The notes under the pieces are model-generated. The model ran no database searches. It worked only from the letters and a program-made list of their open reading frames with translations, and had not been told where the DNA came from. Shown here piece by piece: positions 25,691 through 35,663 of a stretch of 64,000 nucleotides of DNA (the first letter of the stretch is position 1; every line of letters begins with the position of its first letter). The position numbers and the translations under genes are program-made. The DNA is taken from assembly GCF_019710475.1 (NCBI RefSeq), contig NZ_JAJFAX010000002.1, forward strand, positions 372,001 through 436,000. The letters run 5' to 3'. This DNA is from Glycomyces sp. TRM65418 (GTDB taxonomy: Bacteria; Actinomycetota; Actinomycetes; Mycobacteriales; Micromonosporaceae).

Positions 25691-27463
25691 GTGACTCAAG
25701 CCCCCGAGGACCTCACCCCGGAACCCCCCGAGCGCGGCCACTCCGGCGAATCCCGTCCCGGTCCGGCCGGCTCGGCTCCGCGCGTCCCCGGTCAGCGTTC
25801 CGCGTCGGAGGCGTCGCGCAGTGGCGCTCCCGAGCCGATGCTGCCGCAGGCGGACACGGGCGACGCGGTGATCCCGCGGGTCGACCCGATGCCGCCGCTG
25901 CCCGAGCCCACCGCGCCGCCCTCCGCCCTGCCGGTGGAGATGCTGCCGCCGGGAGCGGTCCCGGCCGGCGCGGCCCACCATGGGCCCATGCCTCCCGCAC
26001 CGATGCCGCCGGGCGCCCCGTACGGCCGGCAGCACTACCAGGGGCCCCCCGCCGGGCCGGTCCCGCCCGGCCCCGTCCCGGTGAGCGCGATGCCGCCGTG
26101 GCCCGGCGGGCGCGTCTACTTCCCGCCCCGGCCCGAGCGGCGGCGCTCGCGCCTGGCCACGGTCCTCACCGTGGTGCTGCTCGTCTCCGCCTCCGTCTTC
26201 GGCGGCGCCCTGGTCAACGGCTGGCGTCCCGCCATGCCTGCAGCCGAGACCGGCACCATCGAGGGCCTCGCGGTCCAGCCCGGCGAGGGCACCGTCCCCA
26301 GCCCCGGCCCGAACGCGAGCGAGGCGGAGATCCTCGCCTACCTCAAGGAGCAGGCCCAGCTCGTCCTCGACGCCCAGTCGGCGTCGCTCCTCAACGGCAG
26401 CCTCGAAGGCTGGCTCGCCGCCTACGACCCGACGCTGCACCAGCAGATGACCGGCCGATTCGAGTCGCTCACGTCGATGCAGGTCTCCCGCTTCGACTAC
26501 CAGATCGCCTCGGGCCCGCTCGAGGACGCCTCCGGCGCGATCCCGCTGTACGACGTCTCCGTCGCGCTCTCCTACTGCTTCGTCGAGCCCGCCGAGACCT
26601 GCAAGGCCGCCGACATCGTCTTCGACACCCGCTGGCGCGCCGCCGACGACGGACTCGTCATGATCGAGGTCTCCGACTCCGAGTACGGGGAGGGCCCGCA
26701 CCCGTGGGAGGTCACCGACCTCGTCGCCGCCGTCGGCGAGCGCACCGTCACGGCCGTCCCGGCCTCCCTGGCGGACCGCCTCGACGAGGCCCTGGAGATC
26801 TCCGAGGCCGCCGCGGTGAACGCCGACGAGTGGGCCCACTGGGAGCGGCCCGACCGGTACGTCATCTACATCGCCAGCGACGAGGAGTTCGAGACCTGGT
26901 TCGGGGGCCTGTGGGACTCCGAGGACGTCCTCGGCTTCGCGCTGCCGCTGTCGGGCACTGTGGACGGTCAGCGCCAGCCCTCCACGTACGCCACGGTGAT
27001 GGGCGTCGACCGCACCGGCTGGGGCTACGGCCTCACGAGCGTCATCCGCCACGAGTTGGGCCACGCCGTCACACTGTGGGCCGCGCCGTCGGAGCGCTAC
27101 GCCGACGACACGTGGTGGATGGTCGAGGGCATCGCCGAGTACATCGACCACGGCGACAAGTCCTTGGACGACTACGACCGGACGCTCGACGTGAGCGAGT
27201 ACGTCGACCAGGGCGGCTGCGCCACCGACATCCTGCCGCCCGATGAGGACGACGACACGCTCGCGGGCTCGGGCAAGTACGGCTGCGGTTTCCTCGGCGT
27301 GCACTATCTCATCGAGGAGTACGGGGCCGAAGCGTTCACCGAGTTCTTCGGTACCACTGCGCGAGAAGGGACTCCGGCGGTCGACGCGGCGCAGGAGGTC
27401 TACGGGAAAAGCTATGCGGATCTCATGCAGGAGATTACGGCCTTCATTGCCCAGACCGTGTGA
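25691..27463 (+). CDS. Membrane-anchored HExxH zinc metallopeptidase
   Basis: A 590-residue type II membrane protein. Residues ~1-150 are Pro/Gly/Ala-rich and presumably cytoplasmic and disordered. One membrane helix (~154-177, LATVLTVVLLVSASVFGGAL) follows. The outer part ends in a catalytic domain with His454-Glu-Leu-Gly-His458 in RHELGHAVTLWA and Glu483 in WWMVEGIAEYI as the likely third zinc ligand, a gluzincin-type arrangement. The region between (~215-330) looks like an accessory domain of the kind that binds wall or protein partners. It stands alone between two promoters. Substrate is unknown. The similar fold of basic secretory peptidases makes extracellular proteolysis likely. Confidence 0.75.
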   Translation: MTQAPEDLTPEPPERGHSGESRPGPAGSAPRVPGQRSASEASRSGAPEPMLPQADTGDAVIPRVDPMPPLPEPTAPPSALPVEMLPPGAVPAGAAHHGPMPPAPMPPGAPYGRQHYQGPPAGPVPPGPVPVSAMPPWPGGRVYFPPRPERRRSRLATVLTVVLLVSASVFGGALVNGWRPAMPAAETGTIEGLAVQPGEGTVPSPGPNASEAEILAYLKEQAQLVLDAQSASLLNGSLEGWLAAYDPTLHQQMTGRFESLTSMQVSRFDYQIASGPLEDASGAIPLYDVSVALSYCFVEPAETCKAADIVFDTRWRAADDGLVMIEVSDSEYGEGPHPWEVTDLVAAVGERTVTAVPASLADRLDEALEISEAAAVNADEWAHWERPDRYVIYIASDEEFETWFGGLWDSEDVLGFALPLSGTVDGQRQPSTYATVMGVDRTGWGYGLTSVIRHELGHAVTLWAAPSERYADDTWWMVEGIAEYIDHGDKSLDDYDRTLDVSEYVDQGGCATDILPPDEDDDTLAGSGKYGCGFLGVHYLIEEYGAEAFTEFFGTTAREGTPAVDAAQEVYGKSYADLMQEITAFIAQTV

Positions 27464-27660
27464 GATCGGGTGTTGCCGGGTGGCGCGGACTGCCGTAACA
27501 TGAGCAACATCCCAATCGAAAGACATCAACGTCACAATCCGTGACACCGACTCGTTTCGGTTCATATGGGCATTCGCGTCCACCGCACCTCCAACACATC
27601 ACACAACCCCACGTCCTTGCATAAGTGCTCGCAACAGCCCTCGACAGAACGGTGAGACAC

Positions 27661-27864
27661 ATGAGCGAACCCGGGGACCTCCTTGACGAGGTCAAGTTCT
27701 TGACGGTGACGGAAGTGGCCGAGTTGATGCGCGTCTCGAAGATGACGGTGTACCGGCTCGTCCACAACGGTGAGATCGCGGCGGTGCGGGTGGGGCGCTC
27801 CTTCCGCGTCCCCGAGAGCGCCGTGAAGACGTACCTCTCAGAGGCACTCCAGACCGACGAGTGA
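27661..27864 (+). CDS. Excisionase/BldC-like helix-turn-helix protein
   Basis: A 67-residue MerR-type winged HTH protein: FLTVTEVAELMRVSKMTVYRLVHNG forms the HTH (split here at its two helices, TVTEVAELM and SKMTVYRLV), followed by AAVRVGRSFRVPESAV as the wing. ATG has GGTGAG just upstream. It is followed after 144 nt by the bS22 gene. The same pair (HTH gene then bS22) is adjacent in Mycobacterium (Rv0500A-Rv0500B), so this is a conserved actinobacterial arrangement. It probably binds DNA as a dimer; targets are unknown. Confidence 0.85.
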   Translation: MSEPGDLLDEVKFLTVTEVAELMRVSKMTVYRLVHNGEIAAVRVGRSFRVPESAVKTYLSEALQTDE

Positions 27865-28008
27865 CCCCGCTCGGCCCGGCAGGTCCCGCCACGCGCGAGC
27901 TGTGACGGGGCCTGCGGTTCTGCTCGCCCGGCGCGGGGGCTCCGGAAGAGTCGAGCTAGGCTTGTCGGGCTCAAAGTATCGTCTAGTGAACATCTGTGAG
28001 GAAGCTCT

Positions 28009-28110
28009 ATGGGCTCGGTCATCAAGAAGCGGCGCAAGCGCATGGCGAAGAAGAAGCACCGCAAGCTGCTCCGCAAGACCCGCGTGCAGCGTCGCAAGCT
28101 CGGCAAGTAG
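28009..28110 (+). CDS. 30S ribosomal protein bS22 (33 residues)
   Basis: A very short gene: ATG at 28009, 33 codons, TAG at 28108-28110. The product begins [19 protein letters not shown] and ends RVQRRKLGK. It is almost identical to mycobacterial bS22, the small subunit protein bound near the decoding centre, and to the domain annotated AURKAIP1/COX24. GAGGAAG at 27998-28004 is a good ribosome site. TATCGT at 27977-27982 could be the -10 box. It is too small for ordinary gene length cut-offs and is easily missed. Confidence 0.95.
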   Translation: MGSVIKKRRKRMAKKKHRKLLRKTRVQRRKLGK

Positions 28111-28141
28111 CCGAGACGACCGGCTTTCGAGTACCTGCGGG

Positions 28142-28147
28142 TAGGCT
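28142..28147 (+). promoter_or_regulatory. Leaderless promoter -10 box for the DUF2516 gene
   Basis: TAGGCT followed by 7 nt and ATG at 28155, with no ribosome site. Confidence 0.5.
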
Positions 28148-28154
28148 GGTCCGC

Positions 28155-28469
28155 ATGCCAGAGTTCGACGCCGCGTTCGCGTTCGAGATCCGCGACTGGG
28201 TCTCCACGATCATCAGGTACGGAGCCGCGCTCCTGTCCCTGATCGCCTGCATCCACTGCGCGATGCAGAAGCCGGACGCGTTCAACGCCCTCGGCACCCT
28301 CTCGAAAGGCGCCTGGATCGGCGTGCTGGCCCTGAGCCTGGTCTTCGCGCTGCTCTTCGGCGCGTTCGGCAGGCCGAGCCTGTTCACGCTCATCGCCATC
28401 GCGGCGGCCCTGGTGTACCTCCTGGATGTCCGCAGCGGCATCAAAGACATCGGCGGCAGCGTCTACTAG
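28155..28469 (+). CDS. DUF2516 family membrane protein
   Basis: A 104-residue protein with three hydrophobic segments: near residues 20-35 (YGAALLSLIACIHCAMQ), 52-68 (GVLALSLVFALLFGAF) and 74-90 (LFTLIAIAAALVYLLDV). Length and the C-terminal DVRSGIKDIGG match the actinobacterial DUF2516 family, whose function is unknown. It follows bS22 but has its own leaderless promoter. The start is fixed by that box. A strong terminator follows at 28517-28549. Confidence 0.8.
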   Translation: MPEFDAAFAFEIRDWVSTIIRYGAALLSLIACIHCAMQKPDAFNALGTLSKGAWIGVLALSLVFALLFGAFGRPSLFTLIAIAAALVYLLDVRSGIKDIGGSVY

Positions 28470-28516
28470 CGCACCTCGCCCGGTCGGTCCGATCGGTGCG
28501 ACCGCTTGACTCGCGC

Positions 28517-28549
28517 GAAAGCCGCGCCGGCGATGCCGGCGCGGCTTTC
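28517..28549 (+). terminator. Terminator after the DUF2516 gene
   Basis: Perfect 15-bp inverted repeat, arm GAAAGCCGCGCCGGC, loop GAT. No long U tract, the usual high-GC form. Confidence 0.8.
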
Positions 28550-28706
28550 GGAGTGCCCGGGGGCCGCCGAGGACGATGGAGGACTGCGACGCCGAAGCCG
28601 TCGGCGGGGCCGTCGACTCCGTCGAGGCCGCGTTCGGCGGCCTCGACGGTTGCGTTACGCCGCCGCGCGGCCGTATCGGACGCCGCCGTCCCGTCGCCCG
28701 TCAGCG

Positions 28707-28920
28707 CCGCACATGCGCAGGGTGCCGGGTCCCGGCGTGTGTGGTTCCTCCAGCGGTGACGCCGGTGCCGCACATGGGCGGGCCGCCGGGTCCCGGCGTG
28801 TGGTGGCTCCACCTCAGCAGTGATGCCGGCGCCGCATGCGTTCGGCGCGCCGGACACCGGCGTGTGGGGGTTCTCCCCAGCAGTGACGCCGACGCCGCGC
28901 ACACGGCGCGTCCGACCGCG
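28707..28920. repeat. Degenerate 61-64 bp tandem repeat in the gene-free stretch 28550-28983
   Basis: Units begin CCGCACATG or close variants at 28707, 28768, 28832 and 28895 (spacing 61, 64, 63 bp; the fourth is partial). Each full unit contains a CCGGGTCCCGG-like dyad and ends near GTGACGCCG. The varying period rules out a conserved reading frame. Nothing else is visible between the terminator and the end of htpX. Confidence 0.7.
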
Positions 28921-28983
28921 TACGCCTGGCTCGGCGCCATGGCCTTCAGCGCCGCACACCTGCGGCGGGTCGCCGCGGCGTCC

Positions 28984-29847
28984 TCAGCGGACGACGCCGC
29001 GGGCCATCTCCCGCAGGCGCCTCACGCGTTCGGCGGTCGGCGGGTGGGTCGAGAACAGGCTCGACAGGCCCCCGCCGCGCAGCGGCGACTCGATCATCAG
29101 GTGCGCCTCGCCCGCGATCGGGCTGTCCGAACGCGCCGGCATCCGGTCGACTCCGGCCGAGATCTTCTGCAGCGCGCTGGCGAGCGCCAGCGGGTCGCCG
29201 GTGAGCCGCGCGCCCGAGGCGTCCGCCTCGAACTCGCGCGACCGCGAGACGGCCATCTGGATCATGCCCGCGGCGAGCGGTCCGAGGATCATCGTCAGCA
29301 GCAGCACGAGCGGGTTCGGCCGGTCGTCGTCGGCGGAACCGAAGAACGGCAGGAACATCGCGAGGTTCGCGAGCATCGTGATGATGCTCGCGAGCGCCCC
29401 GGCGACCGAGGAGATGAGGATGTCGCGGTTGTAGACGTGCGACAGCTCGTGCCCGATCACCGCCCGCAGTTCCGCCGGGCTCAGCAGGCGCAGGATCCCG
29501 TCCGTGACGGCGACCGCCGCGTTCTCCGGGTTGCGGCCCGTGGCGAACGCATTCGGCTGCGGCGTCGGCGCGACGTACAGGCGCGGCATCGGCTGGTTCG
29601 CGCGCTGCGAGAGCTCGCGGACCATCGCGTACAGCTGCGGGGCCTGCGCCTCCGAGACCGGCCGCGCCCGCATCGAGCGCAGCGCGATCTTGTCGGAGTT
29701 GAAGTAGGCGTAGGCGTTCATGCCCACCGCGATGACGGTGGCGATGAGGATACCGGTGGAGCCGCCGATGGCGTATCCGATGGCGATCACGAGGGCCGAC
29801 ATCGCGCCGAGCAGCACCGCCGTTTTGAGGCCGTTGTGATGCTTCAT
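28984..29847 (-). CDS. htpX: HtpX-type membrane zinc protease (M48B)
   Basis: A 287-residue membrane protease that removes misfolded or damaged membrane proteins. The N-terminus has two closely spaced membrane helices ([21 protein letters not shown] and [17 protein letters not shown]). The active site is His133-Glu-Leu-Ser-His137 in [13 protein letters not shown], with two more membrane segments after it and the third-ligand region [13 protein letters not shown]. The C-terminus has [19 protein letters not shown], typical of HtpX. ATG 29847 is preferred to the in-frame start at 29880 because the protein then begins MKHHNGLKT, like HtpX homologues. It is a single gene, 73 nt from nuoN. Confidence 0.9.
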   Translation of the reverse strand: MKHHNGLKTAVLLGAMSALVIAIGYAIGGSTGILIATVIAVGMNAYAYFNSDKIALRSMRARPVSEAQAPQLYAMVRELSQRANQPMPRLYVAPTPQPNAFATGRNPENAAVAVTDGILRLLSPAELRAVIGHELSHVYNRDILISSVAGALASIITMLANLAMFLPFFGSADDDRPNPLVLLLTMILGPLAAGMIQMAVSRSREFEADASGARLTGDPLALASALQKISAGVDRMPARSDSPIAGEAHLMIESPLRGGGLSSLFSTHPPTAERVRRLREMARGVVR

Positions 29848-29920
29848 GATGCTGGGTTTCCCTTCTCGCGGGAAATGCAACGTGTTCGTTACCCCCAGTA
29901 TTTCGCCACGAGCTGGGAAA

Positions 29921-31555
29921 TCACCGAGAAAGCGACGTGAACTCCAGCACGACCTGCGGCGCGAGACTCACGACGGCCAGCGCCAGTCCGATCAGTGCGA
30001 CCGCGACGGCGAAACGCCCCTTCGAGGGCAGCGGGCCGCGCCCGACCAGGAGCGTCCGCACCAGCGGCAGATAGTAGGCGAGCCCGAGCACCGCCCCCGC
30101 GGCGACGACCACGGCGAGCCACACCGCGGAGGACGCGAGCACTTCGAGGATCGCGACCTTCGCGAACGTCCCGGCGAGTGCCGGAGGCAGCCCGGCCAGC
30201 CCGATGACCGAGAAGAGGAGGACCGCGGCGGGCAGCGGCGCGGTCCGCCAGAGTCCGGTCAGGTCCGCGATCGCGCCGCCCTCGCCGATGTCCTGCGTCC
30301 GATCCGCCGCGACCGCGGCGTCGGCTCGCGAATCGGACGCCGCCGGTTCGCGATCGGGCACGCCGGTCCGGCCAGCGCCGCCGAACGTCGAAGGCGTCGA
30401 CGGCCGGACCGCCGTCAGGGCCGCGAAGGCGCCCGCTTCCAGGAGCACGAAGAACACCGCGTACGCCAGCGCCGCCGAGGCGGCCGTGCCCGCGTCCATG
30501 CGGCCCGCCGCCGTCGCGATGACCGCCAGCGGCGCCAGCACGTACCCGGCGTGGGCGATCCCCGACCACGCCAGCAGCGGCACGGTGCGCCGCTGCGCGA
30601 GCGCGCCGAGGTTGCCGATCACGATCGAGGCGACGCTCAGCGCCGCCAGCACGATCCCCGCGCTCAGACCCGCGCTCGCCGCGAGACCGAAGTGGACGAC
30701 CCACACGATCGCGACCGCGCCGCCGAGTTTGGACGCGCTCGCCAGGTAGGTCGCCACCGGCAGGGGCGCGCGTTCGAGCACCAGCGGCGCCCAGGCGTGC
30801 AGCGGCGCCGCGGCGAGCTTGAACGCGATGCCGCCCAGCAGCAGGGCGACCCCGGCCGCGACCAGGCCCGCATGTGCCCCTTCCAGGCCGGTGGTGAGGC
30901 CTTCCAGGTGCACGGTGCCGCTCGCGGCGTACAGCAGCGCCGCGCCCATGAGCGCCGTCGCCGACGAGGTGATCGAGGCGATCAGGAACGTCACCCCGGC
31001 CTCGGAGCCGTCCCGGCCGGCCCTCGTCGGCGACGCCTGCGCGCCGTCGGTGGAGGCGTGGGAAGTGGGTGGGCCGTTGGCAGGGGTGCGCGGAGTACGC
31101 GAGCCCTCGGTAGGGGCCTGCGGAGCGGGTGAGTCGTGCATCGGCCCGGTCACCAGCACGTACAGCGGCAGCGTCAACGTCTCGAGCGCCACGATGAGCG
31201 TGATGAGATCCCGCGCCCCCGCGAGCGCGATGCCGCCCGACGCCGAGACCGCCAGCAGGAACCAGTACTCGCCCGCCCGCCGTCCGCTCAGGGCCGCGAC
31301 GAGGACGGTGAGTCCGGCGAACAGCGCCGCCGCGCCCATCGCGGCGTCATCGGCCGCATAGGAGTGCCAGTCGCCGACGCCGAACGTCGCCCGGTCCGCC
31401 CCGGCCGCGACCCACACCGCCGCGACTCCCGATGCGGTGAGGCCGATCATCATGCCGGCCTTGGCGAAGCGGCCCCCGAACAGCGCCACGACGGCCGCCG
31501 CTGCGGCGAGGTACAGCGGCAGCATCGCCGCGTGGTCGATCGCCTGCACCCGCAT
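29921..31555 (-). CDS. nuoN: NADH-quinone oxidoreductase subunit N (membrane arm)
   Basis: A 544-residue antiporter-like subunit with about 13-14 hydrophobic segments. Family marks are the conserved glutamate in [38 protein letters not shown] (lysine in a discontinuous helix, shown only in part of a longer motif) and [12 protein letters not shown]. It belongs to the proton-pumping arm of complex I. Two low-complexity loops rich in Pro, Thr, Ala and Gly are inserted, at residues ~138-186 and ~380-425, which explains the length above the usual ~480-500. It follows nuoM by 42 nt and is last in the K-L-M-N block. No soluble-arm subunits are in the window. Confidence 0.88.
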   Translation of the reverse strand: MRVQAIDHAAMLPLYLAAAAAVVALFGGRFAKAGMMIGLTASGVAAVWVAAGADRATFGVGDWHSYAADDAAMGAAALFAGLTVLVAALSGRRAGEYWFLLAVSASGGIALAGARDLITLIVALETLTLPLYVLVTGPMHDSPAPQAPTEGSRTPRTPANGPPTSHASTDGAQASPTRAGRDGSEAGVTFLIASITSSATALMGAALLYAASGTVHLEGLTTGLEGAHAGLVAAGVALLLGGIAFKLAAAPLHAWAPLVLERAPLPVATYLASASKLGGAVAIVWVVHFGLAASAGLSAGIVLAALSVASIVIGNLGALAQRRTVPLLAWSGIAHAGYVLAPLAVIATAAGRMDAGTAASAALAYAVFFVLLEAGAFAALTAVRPSTPSTFGGAGRTGVPDREPAASDSRADAAVAADRTQDIGEGGAIADLTGLWRTAPLPAAVLLFSVIGLAGLPPALAGTFAKVAILEVLASSAVWLAVVVAAGAVLGLAYYLPLVRTLLVGRGPLPSKGRFAVAVALIGLALAVVSLAPQVVLEFTSLSR

Positions 31556-31597
31556 CTACCGCACCCCCGACCGGGTCGGCCGCACGCTCGTGTCCAT

Positions 31598-33325
31598 CTA
31601 CAGCAGCCCTTCCGCGAACAGGTCGAGCAGCGGCCCCGGCACCAGGCCGAGCAGCAGCGTCCCCGCCACGAGCGGCGCCCACACCGCGGCCTCCACGGCC
31701 GAGACGTCGCCGATCCCCGACACCGCGGGCGCGACCGGGCCGTGGCTCACCCGCTTCAGCATCCGCAGCAGGTACGCCGCCGCCAGGAACGCCCCGAACG
31801 CCGCGGCCGCGGCGAGCGCCGGCCAGGCCCCGCCGCGTTCGGCCGCCGCGTAGACGGTGAACGCCTCGCCCCAGAACCCCGCCAGGCCGGGCAGGCCCAG
31901 CGACGCGAGCGCCGCGAACCCGAACAGCCCGGCGAGTTGCGGTGCGGCCAGCCGCAGGCCGCCGAGCGCGTCGAGGCTGCCGGTGCGCGCGCGGTCCTTC
32001 AGGGCCCCGGCGAGGAAGAACAGGAGCGGCGTGATGAGGCCGTGCGCGAGATTCCCGAACAGCGCGGCCCGGATCCCGGCCTCGGTCCCGGCCGCGAAGG
32101 CGAGGACCACGAAGCCCATGTGGCCCACGGACGAGTACGCGATGAGCCGCTTGATCTCGGGCAGGCTCAGGCACACCAGGCCCGCCACGAGAATGCCCGC
32201 CGCGGCCAGCACGCCGAGCACGGGTGCCGCGTCGGCCGCGCCGTGCGGCGCGAGGCCCCCGGCGACGCGGACGAGGCCGTACGTGCCGAGCTTGAGCAGC
32301 ACGCCCGCGAGGAGGACCGACCCCACGGTGGGCGCGGCGGTGTGCGCGTCGGGCAGCCACGAGTGCAGGGGCCAGAGCGGCGCTTTGACCGCGAATCCGA
32401 TCGCGAGGAGGGTGAACACGAGCAGTGAGACGTCTCGGCCGACGCCCCCGGAGACGATGATCGCCCCGAGGTCGGCGGTCCCGGTGTCGGCGACCGCGAC
32501 GAACAGGCCGGTGGCCATGAGCAGCGACCCGGCGACGGTGAACAGCGCGAACTTCGCCGCCGCATGCCGACGCGCGGCCGGATCGCCGTAACGGTGGATG
32601 ATCGCCCACATCGGCAGCAGGACGGCCTCGAAGGCGATGAAGAAGAGGACCAGGTTGTCCGACAGGAACACGAGCGTCGAGGCGGCTTGGACGGCGAGCA
32701 GGAGCGCGGTGAGGGTGGGAGCGGCCGCGCGGTCAGCGGCCCGGATCGCCGAGGAGGGAGCGCTGGCGCCCGCGCCGGCCGCAGCCGTATCGCCGGCGGT
32801 CCCGCCCGCCGTGGAGGAGTCGGCGGGAACGCCGCCGGCGAGGCTCACCGTTGAGGCAGGGCCTCGCGTCGCAGCGGCCGCGGGAGCACCCTGAAGCGCA
32901 GTGTCGGTATTCGCGGACCGAGCCACCGCGTCACCCGAGCTCGCGGGATCCTCGGGCACGCCGCCTGCGACGCGGCCCCCGCCGCGCTCCGCGCCCAAGG
33001 CGTTGTGGACGCAGCACAGGAGCCCGAGGAGCGCCGTGAGGAGCGCGAGCGGCCATGAGACGCCGTCGATCGCGAGCGAGAAGTCCAGGTACAGCGAAGG
33101 GGCCCAGGCGACGTCGATCTGATGCCACCAGCCGCCGGTGAGTCGCCCGCCCATGCTCGACCACATGCCGTCGCCGCGCCCGATGGGCAGCACGGCGATG
33201 GCGACGAACGCGAGGGCCGCTGCGATCACGCCGATCCAATGCGCGAACGCCCGGTCCCGCCAAGCCCAGACCAGCACCGCCCCGATCAGGGGCAGTGCCA
33301 CGGCGGCGAGCAACATCAGCTCCAT
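31598..33325 (-). CDS. nuoM: NADH-quinone oxidoreductase subunit M (membrane arm)
   Basis: A 575-residue antiporter-like subunit. Recognisable parts are FSLAIDGVSWPLALLTALL, VLFFIAFEAVLLPMW (conserved glutamate), LAIGFAVKAPLWPLHSWLPDAHTAAP (part of a longer motif with the key lysine), LIAYSSVGHMGFV and FWGEAFTVYAA. About 90 residues (111-200, nt 32726-32995) are Ala/Gly/Ser/Pro-rich without hydrophobic character and interrupt the helix pair before the FEAVLLPMW segment. Standard NuoM lacks this. ATG 33325 has GGGAG upstream. A 415-bp gap separates it from nuoL, unusual in a nuo operon. Confidence 0.88.
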   Translation of the reverse strand: MELMLLAAVALPLIGAVLVWAWRDRAFAHWIGVIAAALAFVAIAVLPIGRGDGMWSSMGGRLTGGWWHQIDVAWAPSLYLDFSLAIDGVSWPLALLTALLGLLCCVHNALGAERGGGRVAGGVPEDPASSGDAVARSANTDTALQGAPAAAATRGPASTVSLAGGVPADSSTAGGTAGDTAAAGAGASAPSSAIRAADRAAAPTLTALLLAVQAASTLVFLSDNLVLFFIAFEAVLLPMWAIIHRYGDPAARRHAAAKFALFTVAGSLLMATGLFVAVADTGTADLGAIIVSGGVGRDVSLLVFTLLAIGFAVKAPLWPLHSWLPDAHTAAPTVGSVLLAGVLLKLGTYGLVRVAGGLAPHGAADAAPVLGVLAAAGILVAGLVCLSLPEIKRLIAYSSVGHMGFVVLAFAAGTEAGIRAALFGNLAHGLITPLLFFLAGALKDRARTGSLDALGGLRLAAPQLAGLFGFAALASLGLPGLAGFWGEAFTVYAAAERGGAWPALAAAAAFGAFLAAAYLLRMLKRVSHGPVAPAVSGIGDVSAVEAAVWAPLVAGTLLLGLVPGPLLDLFAEGLL

Positions 33326-33374
33326 CGGAGCCTCCCGCCGATCGACGACGATCGCCCATGAGATTCATCGGTCA

Positions 33375-33420
<46 letters not shown>

Positions 33421-33740
33421 TGCCCGCATCCCGCTTGCCGAGGGCCGCCTCGTCCGAAACGCGCGCGCCGGCCGTCGCGCTGCGATACCGGCCGCGGAGA
33501 CCGCGGCAGCACCGGGATCACCGGCTCGCCTCTCGCTCCAGCCCGGGACCCCTCGGCCGTCGGTGACCGGCAGCCGAGGCGGGCGTTCGGCCATGTCGAG
33601 CGGCGCCCTTCCAACGGCCTCCGCTCGCCTCCGGCTCGCGACGCGCCCGCGAGCGGGGTGTTCGTCCTCCCCGCGCGGCGCCGTTGCAGCGGCAGCGCCG
33701 CGCCCGTATGCGCGACCGCTTCGATGCGCCTCCACACGGA

Positions 33741-35663
33741 TCATCCGTTCCACACGCTCACCCCGATCGCCACGACCGCGATCAGCAGTGTCCCCGCCGC
33801 GCTCAACCGCAGGTATCGCACCAGACCGCCCCGGTGGCCCACCGCCGTGTCCCGTGCCGCCGCGAGCGTCGCGCGGGCCGAGCCCTCCACCGCCGTCCGG
33901 TCCACCAGCCGCTCGTCCAGCGCCCTGGCCGCCACACTGGCGGCCCTCGCCATCGAACGGGTCGCCTTGCCCGCCAAGCGCTCCGCGTACACGCCTTCGG
34001 CGAACAGCGGCCGGGCCCGGCCGAGGACGCTCGCCGGGTCGCGGTCGCCGGCCCGTCTGCCCGTGCGGTTCTTCGCGCGCGACCGGCCCCGCCACCACGA
34101 GTCCGCGATCACGGCGAAGCCGCCGAGCGTCACGAGCAGCAGCAGCGCCATCAGGTCGAGGTGCAGCGGCGGCACGTCGAACGGTCCGGTGTAGTACAAG
34201 GCCCCGACGCCGACCGTCGCGATCATCAGCGCCCACAACGCGATCGCTTCCGCGTTGGGGATCGCGCCGCGGCCCGCGGGCGAGTGGCCGCCGTCGTGCG
34301 CGCCCGGATGCCCCCGCCCGTCTCCTGCCTGGCCCGTCGCCGTGTGTTCGCTACGCGCCCCGGCCTCGGCCGCCGCGCTCGTCTTCGCCTCCCCGCGCCA
34401 GAACAGCAGCAGCCACAGCCTCGCCGCGTACGCCGCGGTCAGGATGCTCGCGCCGACTCCGGCCCAGAACACGACCACGCCCGCCGGGGTCCCGGCCTCG
34501 TAGGCCGCGCCCAGAACGGCCTCCTTGCTGTAGAACCCGTCCAGCGGCGGCAGGCCCGCCATCGCGGCGAGGCCGATCGTCATGGCCCAGAACGCCAGGG
34601 GCGAGTCCTTCGGCCGCAGCCGGGTCGCCCGCAGGGAGCCGTCCGTGCCCGCCAGCGCGATCACGACCCCCGCCGTCAGGAACAGCAGGCCCTTGAACGC
34701 CGCGTGGGAGACCAGGTGGAACAGCGCCGCGTCCGCGGCCGCGACGGCGACCGCCGCGAACATGAACCCGACCTGGCTCACCGTGGACCACGCCAGGACG
34801 CCCTTGAGATCGCGGGCCGCGAGCGCGCACAGGCCCGCGCCGACCATGGTCACCGCGGCCACGACGGCCACCACGAGCAGCAGCTCGGCCGGCCACACCG
34901 GCAGCAGCCGCGTCAGCACGTACGCCCCGGCCGCGACCATCGTGGCCGCGTGGATGAGCGCGCTCACCGGTGTCGGGCCGGCCATCGCCGGGGGCAGCCA
35001 GATCTGGAGCGGGAACTGCGCCGACTTCCCGATGCAGCCGAACAGGATCAGCAGCATCGCCGCGGTGGCGACGCCTTCGGCGACCTCGCCGCGGTTCAGC
35101 TCGCTCACCCGGAACGTCCCGGCCGACGCCCCGAGGACCATCACGCCGAGCACGAACGCGACGTCTCCGAACCGCGTCACCAGGAACGCCTTCGCCGCAG
35201 CCCCGGGAGCCTCCGGCAGTTTCGCGTAGTGGGCGATGAGCAGGTACGAGCACGCGCCCATGACCTCCCACCCGATGAGCATGAACACGAGGTCGTCGGC
35301 GGTCACGACGAGGAGCATCGCCGCGCAGAACAGGTTCACCTGCGCGGCGAACGGCGCATAGCGCGGGTCGTCGCGCAGGTACGCGGCCGAGTAGAGCTGC
35401 ACGAGCAGCGTCACGAACGCGGTCGCGATCGCCACGGCCGCGGTGGTGGGGGAGAGGTCCATCGCGAGGTCGACCCGGATCGAGCCGAAGTCGGCGAGGG
35501 TCAGCGCGAACCGCGGGTTCACGATCGCGCACAGGACGGCGAGGCACAGCGCGACCGCAGGGGCGATGAGCGCGGCCCACCGCGCCGGGCCCCGGTGCCG
35601 GAAGAGCAGCCCGGCGAGCCCGGCCGCCGCGGGGAGGCCGACGAGCAGCAGCGCGAACGTCAT
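33741..35663 (-). CDS. nuoL: NADH-quinone oxidoreductase subunit L (membrane arm)
   Basis: A 640-residue antiporter-like subunit with the long lateral-helix C-terminal extension. Marks include LIGWEVMGACSYLLI, GKSAQFPLQIWLPPAMAGPTPVSALIHAATMV (in overlapping parts), LAWSTVSQVGFMF, LFHLVSHAAFKGLLFL and DGFYSKEAVL. A Gly/His/Ala-rich low-complexity loop lies after WLLLFWRGEAKTS (~residues 430-480). The ATG at 35663 overlaps the nuoK stop. It works with K, M and N to couple quinone reduction to proton movement when a peripheral arm is present. Read from the sequence, the key lysine and glutamate residues of the channel are retained. Confidence 0.9.
   Translation of the reverse strand: MTFALLLVGLPAAAGLAGLLFRHRGPARWAALIAPAVALCLAVLCAIVNPRFALTLADFGSIRVDLAMDLSPTTAAVAIATAFVTLLVQLYSAAYLRDDPRYAPFAAQVNLFCAAMLLVVTADDLVFMLIGWEVMGACSYLLIAHYAKLPEAPGAAAKAFLVTRFGDVAFVLGVMVLGASAGTFRVSELNRGEVAEGVATAAMLLILFGCIGKSAQFPLQIWLPPAMAGPTPVSALIHAATMVAAGAYVLTRLLPVWPAELLLVVAVVAAVTMVGAGLCALAARDLKGVLAWSTVSQVGFMFAAVAVAAADAALFHLVSHAAFKGLLFLTAGVVIALAGTDGSLRATRLRPKDSPLAFWAMTIGLAAMAGLPPLDGFYSKEAVLGAAYEAGTPAGVVVFWAGVGASILTAAYAARLWLLLFWRGEAKTSAAAEAGARSEHTATGQAGDGRGHPGAHDGGHSPAGRGAIPNAEAIALWALMIATVGVGALYYTGPFDVPPLHLDLMALLLLVTLGGFAVIADSWWRGRSRAKNRTGRRAGDRDPASVLGRARPLFAEGVYAERLAGKATRSMARAASVAARALDERLVDRTAVEGSARATLAAARDTAVGHRGGLVRYLRLSAAGTLLIAVVAIGVSVWNG

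Noticed and set aside
28707-28920. CRISPR array
   Set aside because: The repeat units follow each other directly without unique spacers, and no cas gene is nearby. The same applies to 38400-38990.
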